Below are positions 34,763-44,646 of a stretch of DNA of 64,000 nucleotides, piece by piece. Below the pieces are notes generated by a model. The model worked only from the letters and a program-made list of their open reading frames with translations. It was not told the origin of the DNA and did no database searches. The position numbers were made by a program, and so were the translations under genes. This DNA is from Brachypterus glaber (Eukaryota > Arthropoda > Insecta > Coleoptera > Kateretidae), in the NCBI GenBank assembly GCA_958510825.1, contig OY294047.1:36677747-36741746 (forward strand), read 5' to 3'. Every line of letters starts with the position of its first letter. Within the stretch, counting starts at the first letter, position 1.

Positions 34763-35304
34763 TTAGAGCAAATTAAAAGAAAAAAATGGACATGGAAGGT
34801 CTGTCTCAAAAACGTCATGAACTTGGCGCAGAAACTATCTGGATCAAGGCACCTATAATTGGTGCAAGAATAAGGGATTTTTTTTGATATTTTTTAACAT
34901 TTAGCTTAAATACGCTGTAATTTTACATATTACCAATAATTATAAGAAAATGTTTTTAAAAAGTAAATTTTTGTTTAAAATTCTAACTAGGTTTACTAGG
35001 TTTTTTTTATTCGTAATATGTTGTTAAAATAAAATGTTACATTTTTCTACTACCTAATTAAGTGCTAGCTTACATATTATCTACCGTTGTCAAGGCTTGT
35101 TTACCTTGGCAACCAATAAAATCAGTGAACTCATTTATTATTAATCGTTGTTAAGCATTGTTTATTGACGACGGTCAATAATGAAATTTTTTTGAGATAA
35201 CTACTAACTTTTTTAAACATTTGTCAAACTGACAGCTATGTCAAAATTATTTTTAAACTTTATTTTTAACTAATATTTAGAGTTACTAGCTTTAGGGAGT
35301 AGAA
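34763..35304. other. Unassigned sequence
   Basis: No gene or repeat that I can support. Confidence 0.45.
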
Positions 35305-35529
35305 AAAATAGTATATGCACCACGTATGCGACCTGTCTTAAGTGTTCTCGACTGAGTTTTTGCCTCGACTTCGTCTCAGCAAAAAAACTTCAGTCTCGAA
35401 CACTAAAGACTTAGTTCGCATACTAGGTGCATACAATATAAGTGGGGTTGTAAGGCAAGGTACTGCCTTTCAAATCACTGCGACCAATGAGATCTATTGT
35501 GAAATACTAGGTGCATAATATACTATTTA
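35305..35529. mobile_element. Hairpin element 1 with AATAGTATA ends
   Basis: AATAGTATATGCACCACGTA on the left pairs with GCATACTAGGTGCATAC near 35417-35434. TTCTCGACTGAGTTTTTGC pairs with GCAAAAAAACTTCAGTCTCGA, around the loop CTCGACTTCGTCTCA. The right end motif is then repeated ~90 bp further on as AGGTGCATAATATACTATTT. See hairpins at 42084-42223 and 48658-48787. Confidence 0.75.
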
Positions 35530-36227
35530 GCTTAGAAGCTGGTGATATTTAAAATTTTATTTTAAATATAACTATGTACCAGTATTATTTTAACTCTGAA
35601 AAAAATTCTGCCACGTAGTTTACTATGAAACTTTTATTGATCACTGCCTTATTATATATTGCCTTATTTTAACAAAACCTTTGTAGGTAGATGCTTCAGT
35701 TTCCTTTTTAGGACCTTTTTCTTGTTCTTTCTATAATTTTCTTTTTGTTTTTTTAAATATTACCTATTTGAATTTGTATTTTAATAAATGCACGCTAAAC
35801 TTTTGGAACGGTATTTATTCCTATACATAAGAACATTTGTCTTATTCTTTTTTTTGTTTCGCTTAGTTATATTCAAGTTATAAACATGTTGGGTTGACAG
35901 TGTAAATGATTTAAATAAGAAAAGACTTTAATTCTTGATTTTCTTTCTTGATAATATTAACATATTATTTACCTCCTTAATTAATCATTTAAACAATTGT
36001 ATTCTACAACCACGTATAACAAGATTACAAGAACCATATTAAAATAACACTGGTTTCTAAACATCTATTCATATGCAAATGTATTAGATTATATACGCAA
36101 TAATTGTTATACTGTATAAAAAGCACACAAATATTGCACGTTACTAAAAATGTATTATTAAACTTACTAAACATGCACTGCCTTACCAACAATCAAAGAC
36201 TTTAATTTGTATGTTATGATGCGATTG
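35530..36227. other. Unassigned AT-rich sequence
   Basis: No gene or repeat that I can support. Confidence 0.45.
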
Positions 36228-37140
36228 CATTGCTTCTTCTTCTTCTTCGTCCTTTTTTTTTTTGGCCTCGGTTAAACCATATCAACCAGGGTCAGTTTTC
36301 TTATCGTTCCAATCCGGGGTAGGGGTTTGAGAGCTTTTTTTTTTAAGAAAAAAAGAGAATTTTAAAGAAGTTGATACCTATGATAATCTAAGAAAGCAAA
36401 TGTACTTAGTAAATGTGAAACTAGGGTTTAAAGCTAATGGAGTCTAGAAATTTTACGATATGTTTGATGACAGCGGGATGGGGGTGATTCAGAATGTGGG
36501 TAGAAGTAATTGGGGTGTTTATTATTGAAGACAGATTTTTATATAATGTGTTGTCTTGTGCAGACGGCATTCTAATAATATGTGGTGTATGTCCTGGTAT
36601 TCTCCGCAGGTACACCAAGGATTATCTTCCATATTAGTTTTGTGTAAGTGGGCTTTGGTGAGACAGTGTCCGCTGCGGAGCCGTAGGAATGTTGTATGTC
36701 TGCAATCTAGTTGTGCGTTTGTAAACCATGGTTTGTCTAGTTCTTTTGTGTGGGTGGCGTAAAATCTTCCTTTTTGTGTCAGTGATTCCTTCCATTCCTG
36801 TTTCCATTTACTCTGCACTGTTTTCTTTCCTTCTTTAATAAATTCCTTCGAGTCTTCCTATAAGTTGATTTAGTTGCCCAAGTTCGCTAATCTGTCCGCT
36901 TAGTCGTTTCCAGGAATGTCTGTGTGTCTGGGTATCCAGCAAAACTGTATGTTTCCACCTCGGTTTCCACCTTGATCTTCAATGTTTATTATGAAGTTTT
37001 TAATAAGGAATGTTAGGTTGTCTTTCTTGGAGGATTTGTATTGCATTGCAGCTTTCTAACTAAAATAACTGCTATACATTCAGACATGCTCGTCCATTGT
37101 TTCCGTATTATCTGGTGCAACAATAGACACCATTAAAGTT
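36228..37140 (-). pseudogene. Degenerate 3' end of a LINE with RNase H and Cys-His motif
   Basis: On the minus strand, 37100-36850 encodes an RNase H relic with FCWIPRHTDIPGND, a stop codon, then ADRLANLG, matching the C-terminal RNase H signature (W-x-P-x-H, GN-x-x-AD). Next, 36818-36522 encodes an open segment ending in the Cys-His motif WCTCGEYQDIHHILLECRLH. A frameshift near 36540 moves the tail into the frame 36618-36421 (TPITSTHILNHPHPAVIKHI). The 3' region ends in an A run and a (GAA)n tail at about 36230-36252. RNase H followed by this Cys-His tail is known in I-superfamily LINEs (I, R1, Loa, Outcast), so I infer that group. The stop, the frameshift and the loss of the RT show it is dead. 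Confidence 0.8.
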
Positions 37141-37259
37141 TTAATCAATTAGTAATACTTTTGACAAAAGTCAAAATCGAATTGATGGGTAAGTTCTTGA
37201 GCCAAAAAGTACTAACTACCAAAACAAATTAAGAGTTTTCTTCAATTTTAATAATAGTA

Positions 37260-37425
37260 TCATTAATACATTGTTTCTGAGCCCAAACTTCAATCAGAAA
37301 CTCTTCAAACTCCAAAAATTGATCCTGGACCAGTAGTTGATTCACCAGCGCCTTCCCTTGACAGTGATTCAGCTTCTTCGTTACTGTCGACTGAAGACCC
37401 ATAAAAAGTCACCTTTTTTATCATT
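37260..37425. other. Short locus open in three frames, function unknown
   Basis: On the plus strand, after TTTCTGAG (acceptor-like, about 37277), an open segment reads KLQSETLQTPKIDPGP and ends with a Ser/Asp-rich SLDSDSASSLLSTEDP before TAA at about 37401. On the minus strand a 57-codon frame begins MGLQSTVTKKLNHCQGKAL, and another shorter frame begins MIKKVTFYGSSVDSNEEAE. One of them could be a relic of a transposase or host exon, but overlapping openness on both strands prevents a choice. I recognise no domain. Confidence 0.2.
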
Positions 37426-37499
37426 TTACGTGTTTTAACAATTAACAAATCATCATCCAATCCAGCTAGATGGAGAAACCAGCAGAAACACCAAGTAAC

Positions 37500-37760
37500 T
37501 GTTTACTTTCATTCTAAATACTTCCATTCCGGGCCAGACTGGCTTTACAGAACAGACGATTTTACTCAGACTGGCCCTCTATGGTCTTAGGTGCTCTATA
37601 TTGAATCTTGAACCATAATATGGACTGGATAAATTGACTTGGCCGCCCCCCGGTCTGCCACGTGGCACCGGCCCTTCGGGCTCTACCCGAACGCCTGACT
37701 GGCCAGTCCGGCTCTGTTTCCATTCTTCACCCAACACTTTCCCACTTTCAATTTGCTTAC
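37500..37760. other. GC-rich island with weak inverted repeats
   Basis: GGCCAGACTGGC occurs near 37534 and CTGACTGGCCAGTCCGG near 37697, and the 37640-37730 stretch is strikingly GC-rich for this window. It may be a degraded TIR element. No coding or tRNA structure seen. Confidence 0.4.
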
Positions 37761-38159
37761 CGTCTTTACAACAACTATTTCTAGATGATTAAGCGAAAAA
37801 TGTAATTAATATGTTTTTACTGAGTACGGCAGAATAGCGCCACTTACATAAAAAATCAAGTCCTATACATTAATAATAGCTCGCGTAGGATTTTTACTTT
37901 CATTTTCATAGGAGAATATTTATTGACATGCATACAAGGATTCCATTAATTTCAATTAAATTTTATACCTACCGTTATTATAGTAGTATACTTATATGGT
38001 AGCTATACGGTTTTTTGCCATATTTAGTCTGGATTAGAAAATTTTGCAAGCTCGCGAATTATGTTGTTGTTAAAAACAGTTGTTTATTTCTAATAAGTTA
38101 TTTTAAATACATAATTTGTGTATTATACAGAGTGATTTATAATAGGATAGTTTCTTGAC

Positions 38160-38560
38160 GACAAAGACCGTCATAATTAGTTCTACAGCCCCCCCTTCGG
38201 GGGTGAGGGGGTATTTTTCCCCATTTGGACTTGGGGGGCACTTGCCGCACCCCCACGTTTACCAAAAACAATCCCGAGCGAGAACTTTTGGTAACATACC
38301 TGTATGCCAAATTTCAAGTCTCTAGCTTAAAGCGTTCTTAAGTTATCGTGCCCACAAGATTTCCCGGACAGAACGATCGACAATTTTTTTTTGCTTGAAA
38401 TTGATTTATATCGACATAAAACGTCATAAAACGCAAAAATACGCAAGAAAAATTTTTGAAAATTTTTGCACGAATTAAAGGTTTTCCGAAATTTTAAAAA
38501 ATTTCAAAATGGCAAAGCAAAAATATCTGAAAGTTATTTTATCTTTTATGAGTCTTTTTG
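38160..38560. repeat. Repeat copy related to 18350-18540
   Basis: Same order of motifs as near 18400: TTTACCAAAAACAATCCC, CCAAATTTCAAGTCTCTAGC, AAGCGTTCTTAAGTTATCGT and CCCGGACAGA. A C/G hairpin (CCCCCCCTTCGGGGGTGAGG) precedes it at 38190-38210. Confidence 0.6.
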
Positions 38561-38738
38561 AGTAACAATTCCTAAAAGACTGAAGATGATCTATCCCATT
38601 TTTTTGAAAATTTGCCATCTAAACCCTGTTTATTTTGTTTGTGTCGAAAATGAGCCACCCTGTATTTTCTTTCTCTTTCACTTAAATGGTCATTTGAAAT
38701 ATGTGCCAAATGACAAAGTGATTAAAAAAGTAAAAGAA

Positions 38739-38997
38739 TGGGAGGATTTTTGTAGACTACCGCGTCGTACTTGACGATTTTACTACCCAAATAGCGTGAG
38801 TTCGATTCTCACCGGCGCCGATTTGCCTTTTTCAGTTAATTAATTTAAATTTGGCGAAGGCGTAAGTGAAGTGGACACTCCCTATAAATTCGTTCGAAAG
38901 TCAATTAAAGTCGGTGGTTCCCTCTACTACTAGCCCACACAATTCCTGGACTTAGGGGATGCTTAATTAAGTAGAATAGTACGAGGTTAAACAAAAA
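38739..38997 (+). mobile_element. tRNA-derived SINE, family 1, copy 4
   Basis: Plus strand: head GGGAGGATTTTTGTAGACTA, B box GAGTTCGATTCTCAC at about 38798-38812, GGCGCC, then the shared body GGCGAAGGCGTAAGTG and CGGTGGTTCCCTCTACTACT, and tail AACAAAAA. The head is close to copy 1, with a short deletion around the A box. The 38586-38774 frame runs into the head and is not a gene. Confidence 0.9.
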
Positions 38998-39554
38998 TAT
39001 AATGTAATGTAATACAGGGAGGTTCAATTTCGGCACAAACAAAATAACCAAAGTTTATAACTGCAATGCTGCGAAGAGTTTAATATAATTATTTCAATAA
39101 ATTCATTAAGATAAGCAAAATGGGTTCGTAAATACCCAAAAATGTCTCAGAGGTGTTAATTAATGCAAATTAATTACACTTATTAATTTTAACACATACA
39201 ACCGCAACACGCGCGCGTATTTATTATGTCACATTTGAATACATGTAAACAAAAGTTAGGTATAAGTTTGTGGTAACTTTTCAATAATAAACTTTATATA
39301 ATAAAAGGCGCTTCGTGTAGAGAAATATTAAATCATATTTATCGACATTAATTCTGTTTTGAAACGTTTTTTTACGAGGAAAATTATTATGGTATAATAA
39401 AAATCGAATTAGGGTCAAAAAACCGCGATTATTTATTGGATAATTTTTTTACTTTATACGAGCCAATCACCTACATAGCTAGTCACGTATTTCAAAATAC
39501 AGATCCAGTAAATTTTCATACGACCACCTAAAAAAACGAAAAATTTTACACAAT
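38998..39554. other. Unassigned AT-rich sequence
   Basis: No gene or repeat that I can support. Confidence 0.45.
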
Positions 39555-40419
39555 CAGTCTGTTCAACAAGAGCGCGTCTTTGATTATTTAAAAAATTAAA
39601 AAAGTATCTCCGCCATATTTTACAGTGTAATTCTCCTATCTCGGTACTATTTCTGTAGCACTGATTTGTTACCGTAATTGCCGAATTGTCGTGACGAGCA
39701 CACGTTAAAGAAAATCAGTTCGGTTGACGCCAAGAGATTTGAGGCAGTCGACCGCGGTCTTTTTGTGCCTGCATCCGCGAGGACCTAAATTAAAGGTCGC
39801 CAATGCATCAAAAGTAATTAAAAAGTCTAAATGCTTTTCTTACTGTGAAATGAATTTGGTCCAGCACACAGTTAGGCACCCCGTAAAAATTCACGTTTGG
39901 GGCAGCTTTTCAGAACGTGGATTTGGTTGCCTTAAGTTGTTTACTCAGAATTTGAACGCTCAGAATATGTTGAAAATTTATCAGCGTGGATTTATAAAGT
40001 CAGTAAAAAGGATGTTTAGATCCAAAAACATATTGAAAGAGGACAATGATCCAAAACACGGAAAAAGTCGACTCTGCACCGACTGGAAGAGGAAATACGG
40101 ATAACGACGTAACTTTGGCCTTCACAACCACCGAATGCAAATCCGATCGAAAACGTGTAGGGGCTTTTGAAGTCCAAACTTGAAGAAACAAAACTGCTAA
40201 ATTTGAAGCAGCTCGCAGCAGCCATTCGTGATAAATGGAGGTCGTTGACAGTAAAACACGTAGAAAGTATGCCAAAAAGGTTTCAAGCTATTCTGGATAA
40301 CAACGGAGATTTCACAGTGTGAAATGGCATTTTTTATCTACTTAAATGTAAAAAAATTAACAAATAATATCTTTCATAGAAAACAAATTATTGAAGACAC
40401 GCTCTTGTTGAACAGACTG
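39555..40419 (+). mobile_element. Tc1-like DNA transposon, internally deleted and inactive
   Basis: TIRs CAGTCTGTTCAACAAGAGCG (left) and the inverse CGCTCTTGTTGAACAGACTG (right) define an 865-bp element. TA flanks the right end, and the left dinucleotide is AT. It encloses a Tc1 transposase remnant. Active Tc1-like elements are usually about 1.2-1.7 kb, so a large part of the 5' coding region (the DNA-binding domain and the first catalytic Asp) is missing. Confidence 0.9.
39724..40321 (+). pseudogene. Tc1-like transposase remnant (DD34E type)
   Basis: The open frame 39724-40104 encodes HPVKIHVWGSFSERGFG and later LKEDNDPKH, the block holding the second catalytic Asp of Tc1/mariner transposases. 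After a frameshift near 40100, the frame resumes with WPSQPPNANPIENV, where the Glu of PIEN is the third catalytic residue. The spacing is compatible with DD34E. Directly after, the expected Trp codon is TAG, a premature stop. Then LLKSKLEETKLLNLKQLAAAI runs to a TGA at 40319-40321, matching the usual C-terminus. The first catalytic Asp and the N-terminal helix-turn-helix are absent. Family recognition is firm, and inactivity follows from the deletion, frameshift and stop. Minus-strand frames at 40000-40275 are shadows. Confidence 0.9.
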
Positions 40420-41700
40420 TAACTACTGTGCTGCGGATTATCAAACATTTGTTGAGAAACCTAATTCTGCGCAACGCAAGCTTAACTATACCACTATTTT
40501 TTTTTCATTTAGTTCGCAAAACTAATCAAAAGTCATCAAATGATAAGTTTTGCTAACAAACTGCTGAACGGCTAATATTTGTCACTTGTCACAACCACCA
40601 TTTGAGGTTAGAAATACGCACAAAAAGTACATTCCCGCGCTTTTAAAAAATAAATCAAAAGTAATCATCTCAAAACATTGATGAGGAATGATTGCCGCGA
40701 CATCTGGCAATCGAAACTCATCATAGCGTTCAGTTGAGTTTTGCTGTTTCCATTGAACGCAGCCAATCTTTTCATCACCTTTCAGGCTAAAATTGGGTTG
40801 GAATGGTTGAAAACAGGGAGAAAGATTTCTGTTGTTTTCTTGAACCTTTCAACATCAAATGTGGAACTATTGCTGATTTTGCATGTTTTAGGATGAAAGG
40901 AGCAGGTCCAGATTCCCCATTAGGTAATACTATGCAATTGAATTTCTTGTGGCGGCAAATTTTAAGCAATTAGTGGGAGAAGGGTGGTGAAGTTATTTTA
41001 ATGTGAGTGCAGTTTTTTTTATGAACTTTTATTTTTTTAGTCGTATTTTTAAATAAAGTGATTTTTATTAGGATAATGGCACTAGTTGTTCGAAGTTTGC
41101 TCATGATTTTTTTAGCGTAATTTTTGTAAACTTTGTATTGGACGGAAAAGTGAGTAAATCTGGTCCTAGGAGGAAAACATGAGGAAGAAGAAAATCTCAT
41201 CTTTCGTTAACTGGTAAAATTGTCTTACGCATAATATGCGAATATTATACGAACTTTAAATTTTAGAAATTTTAATTGCCCAAAATAAAGCCATAATTCA
41301 CGCAAGCTAATATTTTTTCCATATAAAACTGTAAAACGACCGGCCTATTATTAAACGCCAGCGAAATTAATGTTTGGCGCGTGTTATTCCGACGAAAAAA
41401 TAAACGCTGTGTTTTGCTGATATCAAATTAAAACAACAATAAATCGAGCAACATTCGGTAAAACAATGGATGTATTTTTGTTTACGCTGCTGTAATAGGA
41501 AGTAGGCTGGAGGTTATTGCCAAAAAAAGGTAATAAAAAATGCGTCAAATTTAAGCTCAATAATAATATTTTTTTTCTTCAAGCGTACTAAAATGTTCAT
41601 ATTTTATAACTGAACACACTAGTTAGAAGTGATCTATTTTTTTACAGTAAAAAAATGAGTTCATTGTTGTACGCCGTAAAAAAAAGGTAGTTAGCAAAAC
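40420..41700. other. Unassigned sequence
   Basis: No gene that I can support over about 1.3 kb. Minus-strand frames at 40787-40969 and 40970-41200 have no domain. Confidence 0.4.
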
Positions 41701-41823
41701 CACCACTGGCGGCAGCACTCTTTGACTTTGATGACAGCCATACTTTAAACTTGTTTGTTTATTATGTAAACAGGTGGTTGACTCGAGATTCTGTGCAAAA
41801 ACCTTGTGTGAAATTGATTAAAA

Positions 41824-41952
41824 ATGATTGAAGAAGAATATATGGTTTATACACCTACAAATCTCTCCGAAATTGCAAATGCTACATTGGACAAGTTACC
41901 ATCGAAATCGCGAAAAGTGTACGATTTAGCCTGCGAAAAAAAATTAAAATGA
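41824..41952 (+). CDS. 42-codon frame resembling a recombinase N-terminus
   Basis: ATG at 41824 opens MIEEEYMVYTPTNLSEIANA, followed by TLDKLPSKSRKVYDLACEKK and TGA at 41950. The LPSKSRKVYDLAYEKF-type string is typical, in my recollection, of the N-terminal core-binding segment of tyrosine-recombinase-like proteins of the Crypton/KIAA1958/ZMYM group that are multicopy in insects. The next residue in such proteins is commonly Trp, so TGA here could be a mutated TGG. Past it the frame continues AKEGLSLFQKG for 14 more codons. A donor-like AAG|GTTTAA occurs at about 41961. It is a plausible first-exon relic, but it is short and untested. Confidence 0.35.
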   Translation: MIEEEYMVYTPTNLSEIANATLDKLPSKSRKVYDLACEKKLK

Positions 41953-42083
41953 GCTAAGGAAGGTTTAAGTTTATTTCAAAAGGGTTTTATTGGCCTATTT
42001 TAATAAACAAAACATACTTTATTACTGAATAAATTAAATTCAAAAATTAATATTTAAAAAATATATATAGGATACTTGAAGAA

Positions 42084-42223
42084 AAAATAGTATGTTTCAC
42101 TCAGAGGAAAAGTGCTTTTTTTTACTCGTCTGTAGTTTCCGGACTCCGCTTCGCGTCGTCCGTAAATTCTACAGACTAGTAAAAAAAGCTTCATTTTTCC
42201 TCTTAGTAAAACAATATACTATT
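42084..42223. mobile_element. Hairpin element 2 with AATAGTAT ends
   Basis: AATAGTATGTTTCACTCAGAGG pairs with CCTCTTAGTAAAACAATATACTATT, and TACTCGTCTGTAG pairs with CTACAGACTAGTA, around the GC-rich loop GGACTCCGCTTCGCGTCGTCC. Same terminal motif and loop style as 35305-35529. Confidence 0.8.
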
Positions 42224-42349
42224 GTTCATGAAATAGATGATAAAAATGAAATAAACGATCTGTATATCTAGATATCTATATCTAGTAGTTATCTACTTAC
42301 ATTACCTGTAAATAAAATCTCCCCATTGTAATGTGTAGTGGAGCAATGG

Positions 42350-42365
42350 CGCGCGAGCGCGCGCC
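42350..42365. repeat. CG-alternating palindrome
   Basis: GCGCGCGAGCGCGCGC, an unusual CpG-dense block in an AT-rich setting. It could adopt Z-DNA or a cruciform, but that is inference. Confidence 0.8.
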
Positions 42366-42427
42366 GTTTTAATATTATAATCATACAGCGCGCGTGAAAA
42401 GTAAGAAACATGAAAATGAATTATAAC

Positions 42428-42656
42428 TAAGTTGAGTGGCCAAGAACGTACGAAGCAAAATATTTGAAGGGGATAGGGGAATCCCAGCGCCAGTACAGTA
42501 GTAGGGATAGGAGTCATTTCGGTGATCGTCGCGTCTAGAGTCTGCAAAACAAACCCTTGCGCATCTAATTTTAACACGGTCAGAGAGGGGCACTGGCTGA
42601 GATTCCACTATCCCCTTCAAATCTTTTGCTTCGTTCATTCTTGGTCCCTCAACTTA
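42428..42656. mobile_element. Foldback MITE (TAAGTTGAGTGGCCAAGAA ends)
   Basis: TAAGTTGAGTGGCCAAGAAC pairs with CATTCTTGGTCCCTCAACTTA, and TTTGAAGGGGATAGGGGAAT pairs with ATTCCACTATCCCCTTCAAA. The 229-bp element has a ~100-bp loop. Two minus-strand frames across it are not genes. Confidence 0.85.
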
Positions 42657-42969
42657 ACTACCATACAAAGTGTTCCGACTTTTTATTTTTTATAATGTCA
42701 AAAGTATTTGCAATTAGAGTGATAAATAAAAAAAACGATCTCATATTAAGGCCCATTATTTCCGAATTAAATTCCTGAAAATCCAGAACATAAATGATTT
42801 CCAATAAATTAAAATGAGTTTATGCTTTTGACATGGGAAATAAAATTATGAATTTATGAATGGATTTAATCTTTTTTTTATTAATTTATTTATTAATAAA
42901 TTACTAAAAAAAACATTAGAGGGGTTACAAAAATAATATTTTTAAAATAAATATGCTTTAGCAGCAAAA

Positions 42970-43089
42970 AGACAACAACACGCGGTGTTCCCAAGCGGTC
43001 ACCCATCCAATTTCTAACCGCGCCCGACGCTGCTTGGCTTCAGAGATCGAACGAGTTCTGGCATTTTCAGCGTGGTTTGGTCGTTGCCG
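42970..43089 (-). rRNA. 5S rRNA-like unit C, 120 bp, probable pseudogene
   Basis: The minus strand reads GGCAACGACCAAACCACGCT, AACTCGTTCGATCTCTGAAG, CCAAGCAGCGTCGGGCGCGG and TGGATGGGTGACCGCTTGGG, ending ACCGCGTGTTGTTGTC followed by a T run. Length (120 nt) and order match eukaryotic 5S rRNA, including the internal control region. Against unit B it has small changes (TTAGAAATT where 5S has TTAGTACTT, and CGTTCG for CGTCCG). The T run after the 3' end would serve as a Pol III terminator. It may be a decayed gene or a 5S-derived SINE head. Position beside unit B, with a ~70-bp spacer, favours a small tandem cluster. Confidence 0.8.
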
Positions 43090-43161
43090 TGAAAATGTAA
43101 AGTAAACCAACGAACATAAACATAATTTTTCTGTATAAATTATTTAAAAGCCTAACAAAAA

Positions 43162-43250
43162 GACAACGACACGCGGTGTTCCCAAGCGGTCACCCATCCA
43201 AGTACTAACCGCGCCCGACGCTGCTTGGCTTCAGAGATCGGACGAGTTCT
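43162..43250 (-). pseudogene. 5S rRNA unit B, lacking its 5' part and joined to a LINE tail
   Basis: The minus strand reads GAACTCGTCCGATCTCTGAA through TTAGTACTTGGATGGGTGAC to ACACCGCGTGTCGTTGTCTT, the best match to consensus 5S of the three. It begins at about 5S position 32, directly after the A-rich 3' end of the Jockey-like LINE (43251-43270). The first ~31 nt of 5S are missing. Confidence 0.85.
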
Positions 43251-44565
43251 TTTTTTTTAATTTTTAATTTAAAAAGTCTTTAATAATTGTCAATAAAAAT
43301 ATACATTGCAGGTTAAGCAGGACAAAACATTTTTAAAAAAATCTAAAATCATTCATACATATATAAATCGGGGGAGGTTTCCCGAGGGCCCGCCGGGTCC
43401 CCGGCCCCCCCGTTCGCCGATCGGAGCATCCCCGCATCCCACCGCTACATTACCAATGTAGGAGGAGGAGGGGAGGAATGTTAGGGGAGGAGTGAAGCTA
43501 GTTCACTGATGCTGTAGTTGCGTCGGTCATAAGTTGGTGGGCACCATTACTGGTTGAGGACATTTTTAATATTTTTGTGAGTTTAGGGAATGTCGTGATC
43601 ATAATATAGAAAATTTGAGATGATGGGGTTTGGGTGATCTAAGTCGTCTTGTATAAAAGACTTGCTAGAACGGATGATTTCCGTTTTTATGAGGGGATGT
43701 CGAGATCTGTGGATTTGAGTATTCCTCATGAAACATGAGTCATTGAGGCATATTCTGAGTACCTTGTTTTAAAAGGACTGAAGTTTAACTGAGAGCGTTT
43801 TATTTAGGGTGATTTTATTTCAGGATGGGGCTTCGTAGAGAAGTACTGGGTTTGGTTTGCACTTTTTGTAGTAGAGGAGAAGTTCGTTTTTAATGGAAAG
43901 GGGGCTTTCTAATTATTAGGGGGTAGAGTTTGGAGAGGCGGCCATTGGATATTTGGAGGGTGTTTTTGACGTGCTGATCCCATGTAAGATTTTTGGATAT
44001 GGTACTGCCTAGGTACTTAGCATGGTTTTCCCATTTGGCCATTTATCTAAATGGGTTAAGATGGGGCCTTTCTAATCCTTGAGATCAGGATGTCTTTTGT
44101 TTTGATGGCGTTTACTTAGGTCTTTCATTTGGAGAACCATTTGAGGTGTATAGGGTGTCCATTTGGCGCTGGAGTCCGTTATAGAAGCGCTGGGGGTTTC
44201 TAGCTTTTTCTAGGATGCTGGTGGCTTCGTCTGCCCTCTGTTTTTAGAATATCCGCAGTGAAGAGATTGTACAGAAGGGCTACAGCTTAGACAGGGCGTG
44301 TGCTGTACTTACATTCGCCTAGTTTGATTTGAAAGTATCTGCCTTTGAGGAAGGAGACTATGAGCTTTGTGATGCCTGGGGGAGGCCAAGAATATGAGTT
44401 TGGTTACAAGGCCCTTATGCCAAACGTTGTCAAAGGCTTTTGCGATGTCGAGGAGGATCACATCTCCGGCTTCGCGCCTATTTACTTCATAAGTTACTGA
44501 ATCTAACAGAAGAGCCACCTGATGGACTTTGGAGTGTCTGCCTCGGTAACCGAATTGCTCATTTG
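43251..44565 (-). pseudogene. 5'-truncated Jockey-like LINE embedded in 5S sequence
   Basis: The minus strand begins abruptly at LPNEQFGYRGRHSKVHQVAL and DVILLDIAKAFDNVWHKGL (RT fingers/palm, with catalytic-motif A as LLDIAKAFD). It continues in broken frames with LLYNLFTADI and, at about 44035-43970, AKYLGSTISKNLTWDQHVKN (thumb). These are diagnostic of the Jockey clade. Stops and frameshifts are frequent, so it is dead. The 3' UTR contains a GC-rich stretch (43368-43440), and the end is AAATTAAAAATTAAAAAAAA joined to 5S unit B. At its 5' edge it abuts the 3' end of 5S unit A. Confidence 0.85.
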
Positions 44566-44571
44566 GAAGAA

Positions 44572-44646
44572 GACAACAACACGTGGTATTCCCAAGCTGT
44601 CCGACGCTGCTTGGCTTCAGAGATCGGACGAGTTCTGGCATTTTCA
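44572..44646 (-). pseudogene. 5S rRNA unit A, with internal deletion, fused to LINE 5' edge
   Basis: The minus strand reads TGAAAATGCCAGAACTCGTC, CGATCTCTGAAGCCAAGCAG, then CGTCGGACAGCTTGGGAATA and CCACGTGTTGTTGTC. It lacks the first ~23 nt and has an internal deletion (GCGCGGTTAGTACTTGGATG and adjacent bases missing). Its 3' end lies about six bases from the first recognisable LINE codon. Confidence 0.85.

Noticed and set aside
40000..40275. Two minus-strand frames of 69 and 91 codons
   Set aside because: Antisense to the Tc1 transposase remnant.
42970..43089. A working 5S rRNA gene
   Set aside because: The length and the T run are right, but there are changes in conserved loops and it lies beside broken 5S fragments. 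I call it 5S-like and probably pseudogenic.
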